Position numbers and translations under genes: made by a program
Shown here: positions 24,719 through 33,011 of the stretch, in pieces
Layout of the letters: every line of letters starts with the position of its first letter
Numbering within the stretch: position 1 is the first letter of the stretch
From: Nitrospirillum iridis
Lineage (GTDB): Bacteria > Pseudomonadota > Alphaproteobacteria > Azospirillales > Azospirillaceae
Direction of reading: 5' to 3'
Assembly (NCBI RefSeq): GCF_014205765.1
Contig: NZ_JACIIZ010000004.1
Span: 124,001-188,000 of the forward strand
Length of the DNA stretch: 64,000 nucleotides
The notes under the pieces: model-generated
What the model was told of the DNA's origin: nothing
Databases searched by the model: none
The model's input: only the letters and a program-made list of their open reading frames with translations

Positions 24719-25486
24719 TCAGCCCAGGGTCACGTGCTGCCCGTTGCGCAGCACCGGCACGGCGTTGCGGCGCAGGTGGCCGACGCCCGGGTCCAGGATG
24801 GGCAGGGCGGAATACTGCATCAGATAGACGCGGCGCAGGTTCGGCGTGTGATTGCCGCCGGTGGCGTGCAGCAGCCGGCTGCTGAAGGCGACGACACTGC
24901 CGGCCGGCACCTCCACCACCACGCCGTCCTCCGGCCCGGTCCACGTCGCCACCAGGTCACGGCTGGCCGGGTTGCGCTCATGCGGGAGGATGGCGTCGCG
25001 GCTTTCCGGCACCTGGGAGAAGGGCAGCAGGCGTACCGTGCCGTTCTCCACCGTCGCATCGTCCAGCGGGCACCAGCAGGTGAGATAGGGTAGGTGGTCC
25101 ACAGGGCCGCCGTTGTGGGCCATGTAGCCGGAGTCCTGGTGCCAGCTGAAGGCCATGCCCTTGTCGGGCCCCTTCACCACGAACTGGTCATAGAAGAAAT
25201 AGGCGTCCGGTCCCAGGGTCGCCCGGCAGATGTCGGCCATGACCTGGCCAAACAGCACCGCGCGCAAGGTTGGCTGCTGGCGCTGGCATTCGCCGGCGAA
25301 ATAGCGGCGGCCGCGGTGGGTGATGCCGTCCACCTCCACGCCCAGCGCGTCCAGCCGCGCGTCCTCCAGGGCCACGAAGCGCTGACACTCGTCCCGCAGC
25401 AAACCCAGTGCCGCGCCCTGCAGCGCCCTGTCGAAGACAGCATAGCCCTCGGCGGCGAATTGCCGCCGCTGCGCCTCAAACATCAT
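24719..25486 (-). CDS. Phytanoyl-CoA dioxygenase (PhyH)-family Fe(II)/2-oxoglutarate oxygenase
   Basis: 255 residues with the jelly-roll facial triad: FSWHQDSGYM (His and Asp) and the distal histidine in LLHATGGNHTPNLRR, whose arginine would hold 2-oxoglutarate. Members hydroxylate diverse small molecules, including antibiotics, phosphonates and betaines, so the name does not imply phytanic acid. The start is ATG-ATG at 25481-25486 with a modest ribosome site. Site C of the LysR-type motif lies 66 bases upstream in the matching orientation, so it is likely co-regulated with the receptor, carrier and monooxygenase genes. Confidence 0.88.
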   Translation of the reverse strand: MMFEAQRRQFAAEGYAVFDRALQGAALGLLRDECQRFVALEDARLDALGVEVDGITHRGRRYFAGECQRQQPTLRAVLFGQVMADICRATLGPDAYFFYDQFVVKGPDKGMAFSWHQDSGYMAHNGGPVDHLPYLTCWCPLDDATVENGTVRLLPFSQVPESRDAILPHERNPASRDLVATWTGPEDGVVVEVPAGSVVAFSSRLLHATGGNHTPNLRRVYLMQYSALPILDPGVGHLRRNAVPVLRNGQHVTLG

Positions 25487-25551
25487 GTCCGGATTCCCTG
25501 AAATGTTTTCCTCCCGTTCAGGAGGAACGGTGCCCGCAGGGTGGGCGGAAA

Positions 25552-25592
25552 TCCAATCGAATCAATTTCACCACTCATTTGGCGAGGCTATG
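25552..25592 (-). promoter_or_regulatory. Probable LysR-regulator site C (dioxygenase promoter)
   Basis: On the minus strand: CATAG (25592-25588), 18 bases, GAAAT (25569-25565), ending ATTCGATTGGA at 25552. Spacing is identical to sites A and B. It lies upstream of the leftward dioxygenase gene and faces it. Confidence 0.75.
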
Positions 25593-25657
25593 CATGGGGG
25601 GATGGCCTACATTTGGAAACCCCGGGCCCTGCCGGTTCCCGGGCGACGAGCGGGACT

Positions 25658-26728
25658 TTAGCGCGGTCCGAAATTCAGGGTGCGGCTGAAGAAGGGCAGC
25701 ACCTGATCTTGAATGCGGAACGCCACGTGGCTGGTGTGGGTGCCCGGATAAATCTCGAAGGTGTTGGGGATGTGATAGGCGTCCAGCGCCTCATGCAGCT
25801 TGGCCGCGTCGACCCTCAGTCCATCCTGGTCGCCGACGTCGATGGCGATGGCGCGATAGCGCCGCAGGGCCCCCACGTATTGGTCGATGAAGGTCAACGG
25901 GGCATTGGCCGCCCATTTCGCCAGCACGTCGGGACGCGCGGCACCGTCCTTGACCGGTAGATCCAGGTAAAGCGGCGGATTGAGCGGGTTGGGTGACCAG
26001 GCGGCGGCGGTGGCCAGTTGCGCCCGGGCCATGAACGGCAGCGCCGCGGAATCCGCCGGTGTCTTCACCGCCTCCAGCGCTGCCTCCGTCGCCGGATCGA
26101 CGGCGCCGGGCGTGCGGGGGGACAGGCAGCAGGGGCTCAGCATGTACAACGCGCCGAAGACGTCGGCGTGCCTCATGCCGATGCGGGCGGTGCCGTATCC
26201 CCCCATCGAATGGCCGGCGAGCCCCCGGCTCTCCCGCGCCGCGATGGTGCGGTAATGAGCGTCGATGTAGCCGACCAGGTCGCGGGCGATGAACGTCTCG
26301 AAATCGCCCGTGGTCACGGAACCGGAATACATCGATCCGTTGTGCACCGTCTTGGCGTCCGGCAGGACGACAATCATTTCCCGGGCGCCCTGCGCGAACG
26401 CGCCCTCCACGGTTTGGGGAACATGGATTTCCGCCATCCATTGCGCCGCCCCGATGGAATAGCCGTGCAGGGCGTAGAGGACGGGATAGCGCTTGTGCGG
26501 ATGGGCGGCGTATCCGGGTGGCAGGAGGACGAAGACGTCCCTGCCGGCGGCGTCCCCCTCCAGGCTTCCTTCCAAGGCCGCGCCATGGACTTTGATGTGG
26601 TCCACGGTCACCGGTTTCGCGCCCACCACTGGTGCGGGGCTTTCCGTGGCCATTTGGGCGCGGGCGGGTGCCGCGAGGGCGAAGGCCGCCAGCATCGCCG
26701 CCAATATCCTGTGGGCAGGCTTCTTCAT
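25658..26728 (-). CDS. Exported esterase (esterase D/feruloyl esterase-like alpha/beta hydrolase)
   Basis: 356 residues with a signal peptide (MKKPAHRILAAMLAAFALAA, cleavage after ARAQ). The putative-esterase fold is shown by FVLLPPGYAAHPHKRYPVLY, the nucleophile elbow GHSMGGYGTAR and the late histidine in PGTHTSHVAF. Such enzymes in plant-cell-wall loci remove acetyl or feruloyl groups from xylan or arabinoxylan. The ATG at 26728 follows GGAGGGG. It is 25 bases downstream of the GH51 arabinofuranosidase, in the same operon, which supports a side-chain-removing role; the precise ester is inference. Confidence 0.83.
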   Translation of the reverse strand: MKKPAHRILAAMLAAFALAAPARAQMATESPAPVVGAKPVTVDHIKVHGAALEGSLEGDAAGRDVFVLLPPGYAAHPHKRYPVLYALHGYSIGAAQWMAEIHVPQTVEGAFAQGAREMIVVLPDAKTVHNGSMYSGSVTTGDFETFIARDLVGYIDAHYRTIAARESRGLAGHSMGGYGTARIGMRHADVFGALYMLSPCCLSPRTPGAVDPATEAALEAVKTPADSAALPFMARAQLATAAAWSPNPLNPPLYLDLPVKDGAARPDVLAKWAANAPLTFIDQYVGALRRYRAIAIDVGDQDGLRVDAAKLHEALDAYHIPNTFEIYPGTHTSHVAFRIQDQVLPFFSRTLNFGPR

Positions 26729-26753
26729 CGCGTTCTCCCCTCCTGCGTGGTCG

Positions 26754-28856
26754 TCAGTCGGCGTTCCGGACGGGGAACGCATAGATGGATGTGGACAGCG
26801 GCGACACGGTCAGCCCGCCGCGGGGGGCGGGGGCCCGGCTCTCGGTGATCGTCACACCAGGGGTGGCCCCCACCTTGTTCTCCGCTTCCGGCGTGGCGCC
26901 GGACAGCCGCCATACCCGTCCGTCGCCCCGCAGTTGGGCGCCCTCCAGGGCGATGGACACCGGCTGGGGTTTGGTGGTGGCATTGACGACGGCGATCAGC
27001 AGCGTCCGCCGGTCCGGCGCCAGGCCGGCGATGATGTCCAGGGGATAGGTCGGGCTGCCCGCCTTCACCCGCGGGTGATCATAGCCGACCGGAAACCTTG
27101 GGTCGGGCCGCGGGGAATTGCCCGTCACCGCGACCGGGATCACGCCGGCCCCGAAATGGTCGCCGTACAGCTTGAAGATCTGTCCCGTGGCATTCAGCGT
27201 CGAGGCTGCGGGTGTGGTGTCCAGCGTGGAAATGCCGAAGGTGAAGGCGCTCATCGTGATGAAGTCGGTGTGCCGCAGCATCTCCTGCAACACCATGGCA
27301 TAGGCCAGAGCCATCTTCAGGGTCGGCTTGGCGCCGATATAGGCGTACTCATCAATGGACAGGAAGATGGGCTTGTCCCGCATCGCCGGGAAGCGCTGCT
27401 GGTAGATGGCCCATTCCTCCGCCTTCATTCGCACCTGGTTGGAGGGGGAGCGGACGAATTCCATCAATTCGGCGTCGGGCGGCGCATCGGGACGCTTCTC
27501 CACGCGGTCGTACCAGTGCTCACTAAGGCCGTCGAAGTCGCCCCATGCCTTGGCCAGCAGGCCGCCGGTCCAGTCATCCTCCGTGCCGAATTTGGGCTGG
27601 ATGCTGTCCAGGCTGGCGTTCTCCTTGGCATCGCGGGGATGCATCTGGTCCGGCATGGCGCCGGAGCCGATCAGGGTGATGGTGGGATCGACCGCGCGCA
27701 TCGCGGCGGCGAAGTCGCGATGCTTGATGACGAAATAATCCAGCGTGGTCTTGCCGATCTGCCACCAGCCGTAGGGCTCGTTACCGATGTTCCAGAATCG
27801 GACGCCGTAGGGTGCCTGATGGCCGTTGGCGGCGCGCTTGGCGCCCCACGCGCTGGTGGCGGGGCCGTTCAGGTATTCCACCTCTTCCGCCGCCGAATGC
27901 GCGTCGCCCAGTCCGGCATTGACCGTGACATAGGGGGCGACGTCCAACAGCCGGGTCAAGGTCATGAACTCGTCCAGGCCCACGTCGTTGGGCTGCATGG
28001 CGCTCCAGGCATAGTCGTACACCGGCGGGCGACGGTCGCGCGGGCCGGTGGCGCCGTGCCAGTCCCAGTTGGACAGGAAGTTGCCACCCGGCAGGCGCCA
28101 GAAGCCGGAATGGAGCGTCTTCAGCAGTGCGGTCGTGTCGGCCCGCCATCCGTCGATGTTGTCAGCCGGCATCAAGGATACGGTTCCGACCGAGAACGCG
28201 CCGGTGCCCGTGCCGGTGATTTCAAACCGCGCGTCTTCGGTGTCGGCGCCAGCGGTGACGGTGAACGGCAGGCGTTGCCAGTCCGGGCCCAAGGCGGGCA
28301 GGTTGACCGTCCGACGCTGGTCCGGCCCGGGCCCCCAAACCAGCGCCACCTGGATCGCGGCTCCCGCCGCCCCCCTGGCCACGACATGCCCGGCGTACGC
28401 CTTGCCGACGGTGACCGCCACGCCGTTCTGGCCGAAGCCATGCGGCCCTATGCCATCCAAAGCGACGCGGACGCTGTGCGTGCCCACATAGGGCTGGGTC
28501 TTGTCCATGGTCACGGCGGCGGCGTCGCCCAGGGGGCGCCATTTCCGGTTCACCAGGGCGGGCTTGCCCTCCACGGACTCAGGCTGCGGCGGATCCTGGC
28601 CCTCCGCCACCACCGGGAAATAGAATTTCCGGTCGTCCAGCAGTTCAGCCCACAGCGCGCGGTTCAGCAGGCCGCCGATGGGTTCGATGAACATGCCGTA
28701 GGCATAAGGGGTGACCGCAGCCGCCGGATGGGTGAGATCGATGCGTGCCGTCACGGCTTGGCCATGGGCGGCGCCCGCCGTGAGCAAGGCGGCGGACATC
28801 ACGCCGGCCAGCCGGACGGGCCAGGGCCGCAAGCCGCGTTTCATGGAGATCGCCAT
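26754..28856 (-). CDS. GH51 alpha-L-arabinofuranosidase, exported
   Basis: 700 residues with a signal peptide (about 1-33, ending GAAHGQ). The N-terminal part (YAYGMFIEPIGGLLNRALWAEL) is typical of GH51, followed by a carbohydrate-binding-like insert and the barrel with the acid/base glutamate in WNIGNEPYGWW (about residue 355) and a probable nucleophile glutamate in FLSIDEYAYIG (about 502). A C-terminal arabinofuranosidase beta domain follows. It would remove arabinose from arabinoxylan or arabinan. GGGAGG precedes the ATG at 28856. It heads an operon with the esterase and is divergent from the GH3 gene. Confidence 0.9.
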   Translation of the reverse strand: MAISMKRGLRPWPVRLAGVMSAALLTAGAAHGQAVTARIDLTHPAAAVTPYAYGMFIEPIGGLLNRALWAELLDDRKFYFPVVAEGQDPPQPESVEGKPALVNRKWRPLGDAAAVTMDKTQPYVGTHSVRVALDGIGPHGFGQNGVAVTVGKAYAGHVVARGAAGAAIQVALVWGPGPDQRRTVNLPALGPDWQRLPFTVTAGADTEDARFEITGTGTGAFSVGTVSLMPADNIDGWRADTTALLKTLHSGFWRLPGGNFLSNWDWHGATGPRDRRPPVYDYAWSAMQPNDVGLDEFMTLTRLLDVAPYVTVNAGLGDAHSAAEEVEYLNGPATSAWGAKRAANGHQAPYGVRFWNIGNEPYGWWQIGKTTLDYFVIKHRDFAAAMRAVDPTITLIGSGAMPDQMHPRDAKENASLDSIQPKFGTEDDWTGGLLAKAWGDFDGLSEHWYDRVEKRPDAPPDAELMEFVRSPSNQVRMKAEEWAIYQQRFPAMRDKPIFLSIDEYAYIGAKPTLKMALAYAMVLQEMLRHTDFITMSAFTFGISTLDTTPAASTLNATGQIFKLYGDHFGAGVIPVAVTGNSPRPDPRFPVGYDHPRVKAGSPTYPLDIIAGLAPDRRTLLIAVVNATTKPQPVSIALEGAQLRGDGRVWRLSGATPEAENKVGATPGVTITESRAPAPRGGLTVSPLSTSIYAFPVRNAD

Positions 28857-29281
28857 CTGTCCTCCCGGGGGCGCGAGCCCCTTGTTTTGCATCCACCAAG
28901 CGTCGAGGCTGGGCGTCCGGTACCGGTAACATTGAATCGGCACCATCCATTTGTCTGAGTATTGACATGGAGTCAAGATCTGCCAGTTTAGGCCGCAAAA
29001 CCGGGGAGGATGGGATGTCCATGGGGGAAACAGGGCTGACGGGAGCAGTGGATGGCGCGGCGCGTGCCCTTTCGACCCCTGCCGTGTTCCGCCGCGACGA
29101 TGCCATGTCAACCATGACGGGTGATCGCCGGGCCCTTTTGTCGGAGTTACACCGCTCTCGCGGCTTCCGGTGCGCATCCGCGCCCATCCCCGGGTGAGCG
29201 GCATCGGCTGACCTAGCGTTCCCGGCCGCCTTCAGGGGCTGGCCCTTAGAGCCTGAACCAATAAAACCGGAGGAAAACATC
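28857..29281. other. 425-base divergent promoter region
   Basis: Between the GH51 and GH3 genes. A 10-base palindrome CCGGTACCGG at about 28918-28927 extends into TAACATTG and could be a regulator site. A TTGACA hexamer lies near 28962. GGAGG precedes the GH3 start. A 76-codon frame (28967-29197) lacks any recognisable feature and I do not call it. Confidence 0.45.
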
Positions 29282-31975
29282 ATGCGTCTGCCCAAGTCAT
29301 TCCTGGCATCGCTGCTGGGCACGGTCTTCCTGACGCCCCTCCCGCCCGCGCGGGCGGCGGAGGATGCCAAGCCCGCCCCCGTCGTGGCCGAGGCACGGGA
29401 AAAGGCGGCGGCGCTGGTGGCCCGCATGACGCTGGAGGAAAAGCTGGGCCAGTTGGTCAACGTGGCGCCGGCCATCCCCCGCCTGGGCATTCCCGCCTAC
29501 AACTGGTGGACGGAATCACTGCATGGGGCCATCGGCGCCGTGCCCACCACCAATTTCCCGGAACCCATCGGCCTGGCCGCGACCTTCGACACGCCCTTGA
29601 TCCATGACGTGGCCGCCGCCGTCAGCCAGGAGGTGCGGGCGCTGCACACCCTTGGCCGCGACACCGGGCATCTGGGGCGCATCGGCACCGGGCTGGACAC
29701 CTGGTCGCCCAACATCAACATTTTCCGCGACCCCCGTTGGGGCCGGGGGCAGGAGACCTATGGCGAGGACCCCTACCTGACCGCCCGCCTGGCTGTGGCC
29801 TTTGTCGGCGGCATGCAGGGCCCCAACCCCGACCTGCCGGACGTGGTGGCGACCCCCAAGCATTTCGCCGTGCACAGCGGACCCGAATCCACGCGCCACA
29901 CCGCCAACGTCTATGTCTCGCCGCACGATCTGGAGGACACCTACCTGCCGGCCTTCCGCGCCGCCATCGTCGATGCCCGGGCCGGGTCCATCATGTGCGC
30001 CTACAACCGCATCAACGGCCAGCCCGCCTGCGCCAGCGACCTGCTGTTGAAGGAGCGCCTGCGCGGCGCCTGGCACTTCACCGGCTATGTCGTGTCCGAC
30101 TGCGACGCGGTGAAGGACATCGCCGACAATCACAAATACGCACCCGATCCCGCGGCGGCGGTGGCGGCGGCGGTCAAGGCCGGCGTGGACAATGAATGCA
30201 ACGTCGCCACCCTGTTCGGCGGCGGCCCCGGCCTGGCCGACCGCTACCGCGAGGCCTTTCGCCGGGGGCTGATCAGCGCGGCGGACATCGACCTGGCCCT
30301 GCTCCGCCTGTTTTCCGCCCGCTATCGCAATGGCGACCTGGCGGGGCTCAACGCCCGCACAGTGGCGCCCGTCCCCGTCCAGGCCATTGGCACGGCGGCG
30401 CACCGGCAACTGGCCCTCACCACCGCCGCCAAGAGCCTGGTGCTGCTGAAGAACGACGGCGTGCTGCCGTTGAAGCCCGGTCTGACGGTTGCGGTCATCG
30501 GGCCGCACGGCGATTCCACCCGGGTGTTGCGCGGCAATTATTCGTCATCCCTGTCGGCGCCCCCCGTCTCCCTGCTCGACGGTCTGCGGCAAAGCTTGGC
30601 CGGCGCCCGGGTGATCCACGTGCCCTTCCAGCCCACGCCCATGGACGGCGATCCGGTGCCGACGGCGGCCTTGCAGACACCCGATGGCGGGCCCGGCGTC
30701 CTGGCGCAGTACTTCAACGCGGTGGGGGAGCCCAAGCCGCCGGCGCCGGACGCGCCTTTCGGCCAGATGCCGCCGCTGACGGTGGCGGACCAGCCGGTGG
30801 TGACGCGGACGGAGCCGATTGTCGGCGGCAGCGGCCATGATCTGAAAGCCGTGGCCGATCAGTACCGCGTGGTCTGGAGCGGCTTCCTGGTGCCGCCGGA
30901 ATCCGGTACCTACCGCCTGGGCCTGGCCGGCTTTTCCGGTGATTTTGAATTCGACGGCCGGCATGTCGACATTGGCCCGGTGCAATGGGGCGAACTGCCC
31001 AAGCTGGAAGCCGTCACGCTGGAAAGGGGCCGGCGCTATCCCATCCGCATCGCGACCGACGTGCACGGCATGGGCGGGGCGGAGTTCTTGTGGAAGCGGG
31101 TCTCCACCGCCGCCGATGCCGCCGCCGACCAGGAGGTGCGGGCGGCCATCGCCGGGGCCGACGTGGTGGTGGCCGCGGTGGGCCTCAGCTCCGACCTGGA
31201 GGGGGAGGAGATGAAGCGCCAGATCGAGGGCTTCGCCGGCGGTGACAAGACCTCCCTGGATTTGCCGGCGGAGCAACGCCACCTGCTGGAGGTGGCGAAG
31301 CAGGCCGGCAAGCCCCTGGTGGTCGTTCTGCTGAACGGCAGCCCCCTGGACCTCAGCTGGGCCAAGGACAACGCGTCCGCCATCCTGGAGGCCTGGTATC
31401 CCGGGCAGGCCGGGGGCCAAGCCATCGCCGACGTGCTGTCGGGCAAGGCCGACCCGGCGGGGCGCCTGCCCCTGACCTTCTACCACAGCGTCGCCGACCT
31501 GCCGCCGTTCGACGACTATGCCATGACCGGTCGGACGTACCGCTACTTCACCGGCCAGGCGGTCTACCCCTTCGGCTTCGGCCTGTCCTACAGCCGCTAC
31601 AGCTATGGCCCGCTGACGGTGCAACCGGTGGGAGGGCGGGCGGAAAACGGCGTGCGCGTCACCGCCACCGTGACCAACACCGGCGGCCGCGCGGGGGAGG
31701 AGGTGGCGCAGCTGTACCTCAAGCCGCCCGCGTTCGACGGCGCCCCCCGCCTGGCCCTGCGCGGCTTCCAGCGCCTGTCCCTGGCGGCGGGCGAAAGCCG
31801 CACCGTGTCCTTCGACCTGTCGCCGCGCGACCTCAGCTTCGTCACCCGCGAAGGTGACAGGCAGGTCATGGCCGGGGCCTACGAGGTCAGCGTCGGGTCC
31901 GGCCAGCCGGATACCGGCGTCGCGGGCCAACACGCCCGCTTCACCACGGCGGCCGGCGTTCCCTTGCCCCGTTGA
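29282..31975 (+). CDS. GH3 beta-xylosidase/beta-glucosidase with PA14 insert, exported
   Basis: 897 residues. After a signal peptide (to about residue 25, ARA) comes the GH3 barrel with MTLEEKLGQL, DPRWGRGQETYGEDP and the nucleophile aspartate in YVVSDCDAV (about 272). A PA14-type domain (about 466-610, from GVLAQYFNAVGEPK) is inserted in the second catalytic domain, and a fibronectin III-like domain closes the protein (about 790-873). PA14 inserts shape the subsite for particular oligosaccharides. The N-terminal sequence WWTESLHG resembles xylosidase/arabinosidase members. Together with the GH51-esterase operon it suggests xylan oligosaccharide use. Confidence 0.91.
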   Translation: MRLPKSFLASLLGTVFLTPLPPARAAEDAKPAPVVAEAREKAAALVARMTLEEKLGQLVNVAPAIPRLGIPAYNWWTESLHGAIGAVPTTNFPEPIGLAATFDTPLIHDVAAAVSQEVRALHTLGRDTGHLGRIGTGLDTWSPNINIFRDPRWGRGQETYGEDPYLTARLAVAFVGGMQGPNPDLPDVVATPKHFAVHSGPESTRHTANVYVSPHDLEDTYLPAFRAAIVDARAGSIMCAYNRINGQPACASDLLLKERLRGAWHFTGYVVSDCDAVKDIADNHKYAPDPAAAVAAAVKAGVDNECNVATLFGGGPGLADRYREAFRRGLISAADIDLALLRLFSARYRNGDLAGLNARTVAPVPVQAIGTAAHRQLALTTAAKSLVLLKNDGVLPLKPGLTVAVIGPHGDSTRVLRGNYSSSLSAPPVSLLDGLRQSLAGARVIHVPFQPTPMDGDPVPTAALQTPDGGPGVLAQYFNAVGEPKPPAPDAPFGQMPPLTVADQPVVTRTEPIVGGSGHDLKAVADQYRVVWSGFLVPPESGTYRLGLAGFSGDFEFDGRHVDIGPVQWGELPKLEAVTLERGRRYPIRIATDVHGMGGAEFLWKRVSTAADAAADQEVRAAIAGADVVVAAVGLSSDLEGEEMKRQIEGFAGGDKTSLDLPAEQRHLLEVAKQAGKPLVVVLLNGSPLDLSWAKDNASAILEAWYPGQAGGQAIADVLSGKADPAGRLPLTFYHSVADLPPFDDYAMTGRTYRYFTGQAVYPFGFGLSYSRYSYGPLTVQPVGGRAENGVRVTATVTNTGGRAGEEVAQLYLKPPAFDGAPRLALRGFQRLSLAAGESRTVSFDLSPRDLSFVTREGDRQVMAGAYEVSVGSGQPDTGVAGQHARFTTAAGVPLPR

Positions 31976-31978
31976 CCG

Positions 31979-32713
31979 TCAGGCCTTCAGCGTCTGGGCC
32001 GTGTCCCGCAACGCCTCGGTGATCAGCAGCCGCATGGCGTTGCGGGCGGCCTCGGCATCGCCGGCGGCGACGGCGTTCAGGACATAGCGGTGCAGGGGGA
32101 TGGGCTCGTTGGGCACCGCCCCCTGCCGAATCTTGTAGATGGTGGACCACCGCACGGCGGCGGCGATACTGACGGCCAGCGCACCCATCAGCGGGTTGCC
32201 GCTGGCCTCCAGCAGGGTATTGTGGAAGTCGCTGTCCGCCGTCTGGCCCGCCTCGGTCGCCAGGGTGTGGCGGTCCATGGCATCCAGGGCCGCCGTCATG
32301 CGCGTCAGTTGATCCTCCGTGCGGCGCTCCGCCGCCAGCGCGGCGATCCCAGGCTCCACGATCATGCGCAGCTCGAACAGGCTGTAGATGAAGTCCGCGC
32401 TGGGTTCGGTGGCGAAGTGCCAGGCCAGGATATCGGGATCCAGCAGGTTCCAACGGGAACGGGGGCAAACGTGGGTCCCCGTTTTGGGCCGGCTTTCCAC
32501 CAGCCCCTTGGCGGCCAGGATGCGCAAGGCCTCCCGGTAGGCGGAGCGCGAAACCTTCAGCCGTTCACTATTGGCGATCTCGTTTTCCAATATCTCCCCC
32601 GGCCGGTACCGGCCGGAGACGATGTCAATGCCCAGCTGACGCGCCACCACCCCATGCAGGCGCAAAGGGGAACCACGGCCAAGCCGGGTCAGCCCGGCGA
32701 TCATTTCATCCAT
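31979..32713 (-). CDS. FadR-subfamily GntR regulator
   Basis: 244 residues: a GntR winged helix (LGIDIVSGRYRPGEILENE, SRSAYREALRILAAKGLVESRPKTGT) and a helical FCD effector domain with metal/ligand histidines (DFHNTLLEASGNP, HRYVLNAVAAGD). The arrangement with ILAWHF after the linker resembles regulators of sugar acid or sugar catabolism (UxuR/DgoR-like). It lies tail-to-tail against the GH3 gene with three bases between and is divergent from the LacI regulator. Its operator was not identified. Confidence 0.88.
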   Translation of the reverse strand: MDEMIAGLTRLGRGSPLRLHGVVARQLGIDIVSGRYRPGEILENEIANSERLKVSRSAYREALRILAAKGLVESRPKTGTHVCPRSRWNLLDPDILAWHFATEPSADFIYSLFELRMIVEPGIAALAAERRTEDQLTRMTAALDAMDRHTLATEAGQTADSDFHNTLLEASGNPLMGALAVSIAAAVRWSTIYKIRQGAVPNEPIPLHRYVLNAVAAGDAEAARNAMRLLITEALRDTAQTLKA

Positions 32714-32887
32714 GAACCACTGTCCGTTGGGACCTATGCCAATCGAGATATCTTTATTTACCGCAACGCGCGCCCGGGCCGAAGCCCCATGCGGCGGCGA
32801 TGACCAACCGGAACGGCGCCACCTCAGCCGGAGCGGGCAGGGGGGCTGCGTAGCGGTCGCGCCATCGTTGACGGTCCGTATTTGCCC

Positions 32888-32945
32888 TTGACCCGCCCCC
32901 TTGCCGGCAATAAATATGCTTTAACGATACAGTTAACGTTAACTG
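32888..32945 (+). promoter_or_regulatory. Promoter with 16-bp LacI-type operator palindrome
   Basis: TTGACC (32888-32893), 17 bases, TAAATA (32911-32916) form a plausible sigma-70 promoter. CAGTTAACGTTAACTG at 32930-32945 is a perfect 16-bp palindrome with the central CG typical of LacI-family operators. It would sit just after the transcription start of the LacI-family gene, so self-repression by that protein is likely. Confidence 0.68.
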
Positions 32946-33011
32946 ACACCTCGTGGCGTCGGTTGCGGACAATGCCGCGCTTCGGGCGCGACTGGGGGAA
33001 GGGCTCATGGC

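Noticed and set aside
28967-29197. 76-codon frame between GH51 and GH3
   Set aside because: No ribosome site worth noting, no family resemblance, and it occupies the divergent promoter region.
32599-32616. Perfect 18-bp palindrome CCGGCCGGTACCGGCCGG inside the FadR-type regulator gene
   Set aside because: It encodes conserved residues of the GntR helix-turn-helix region (SGRYRPGE), so the palindrome is explained by coding and GC-rich composition.
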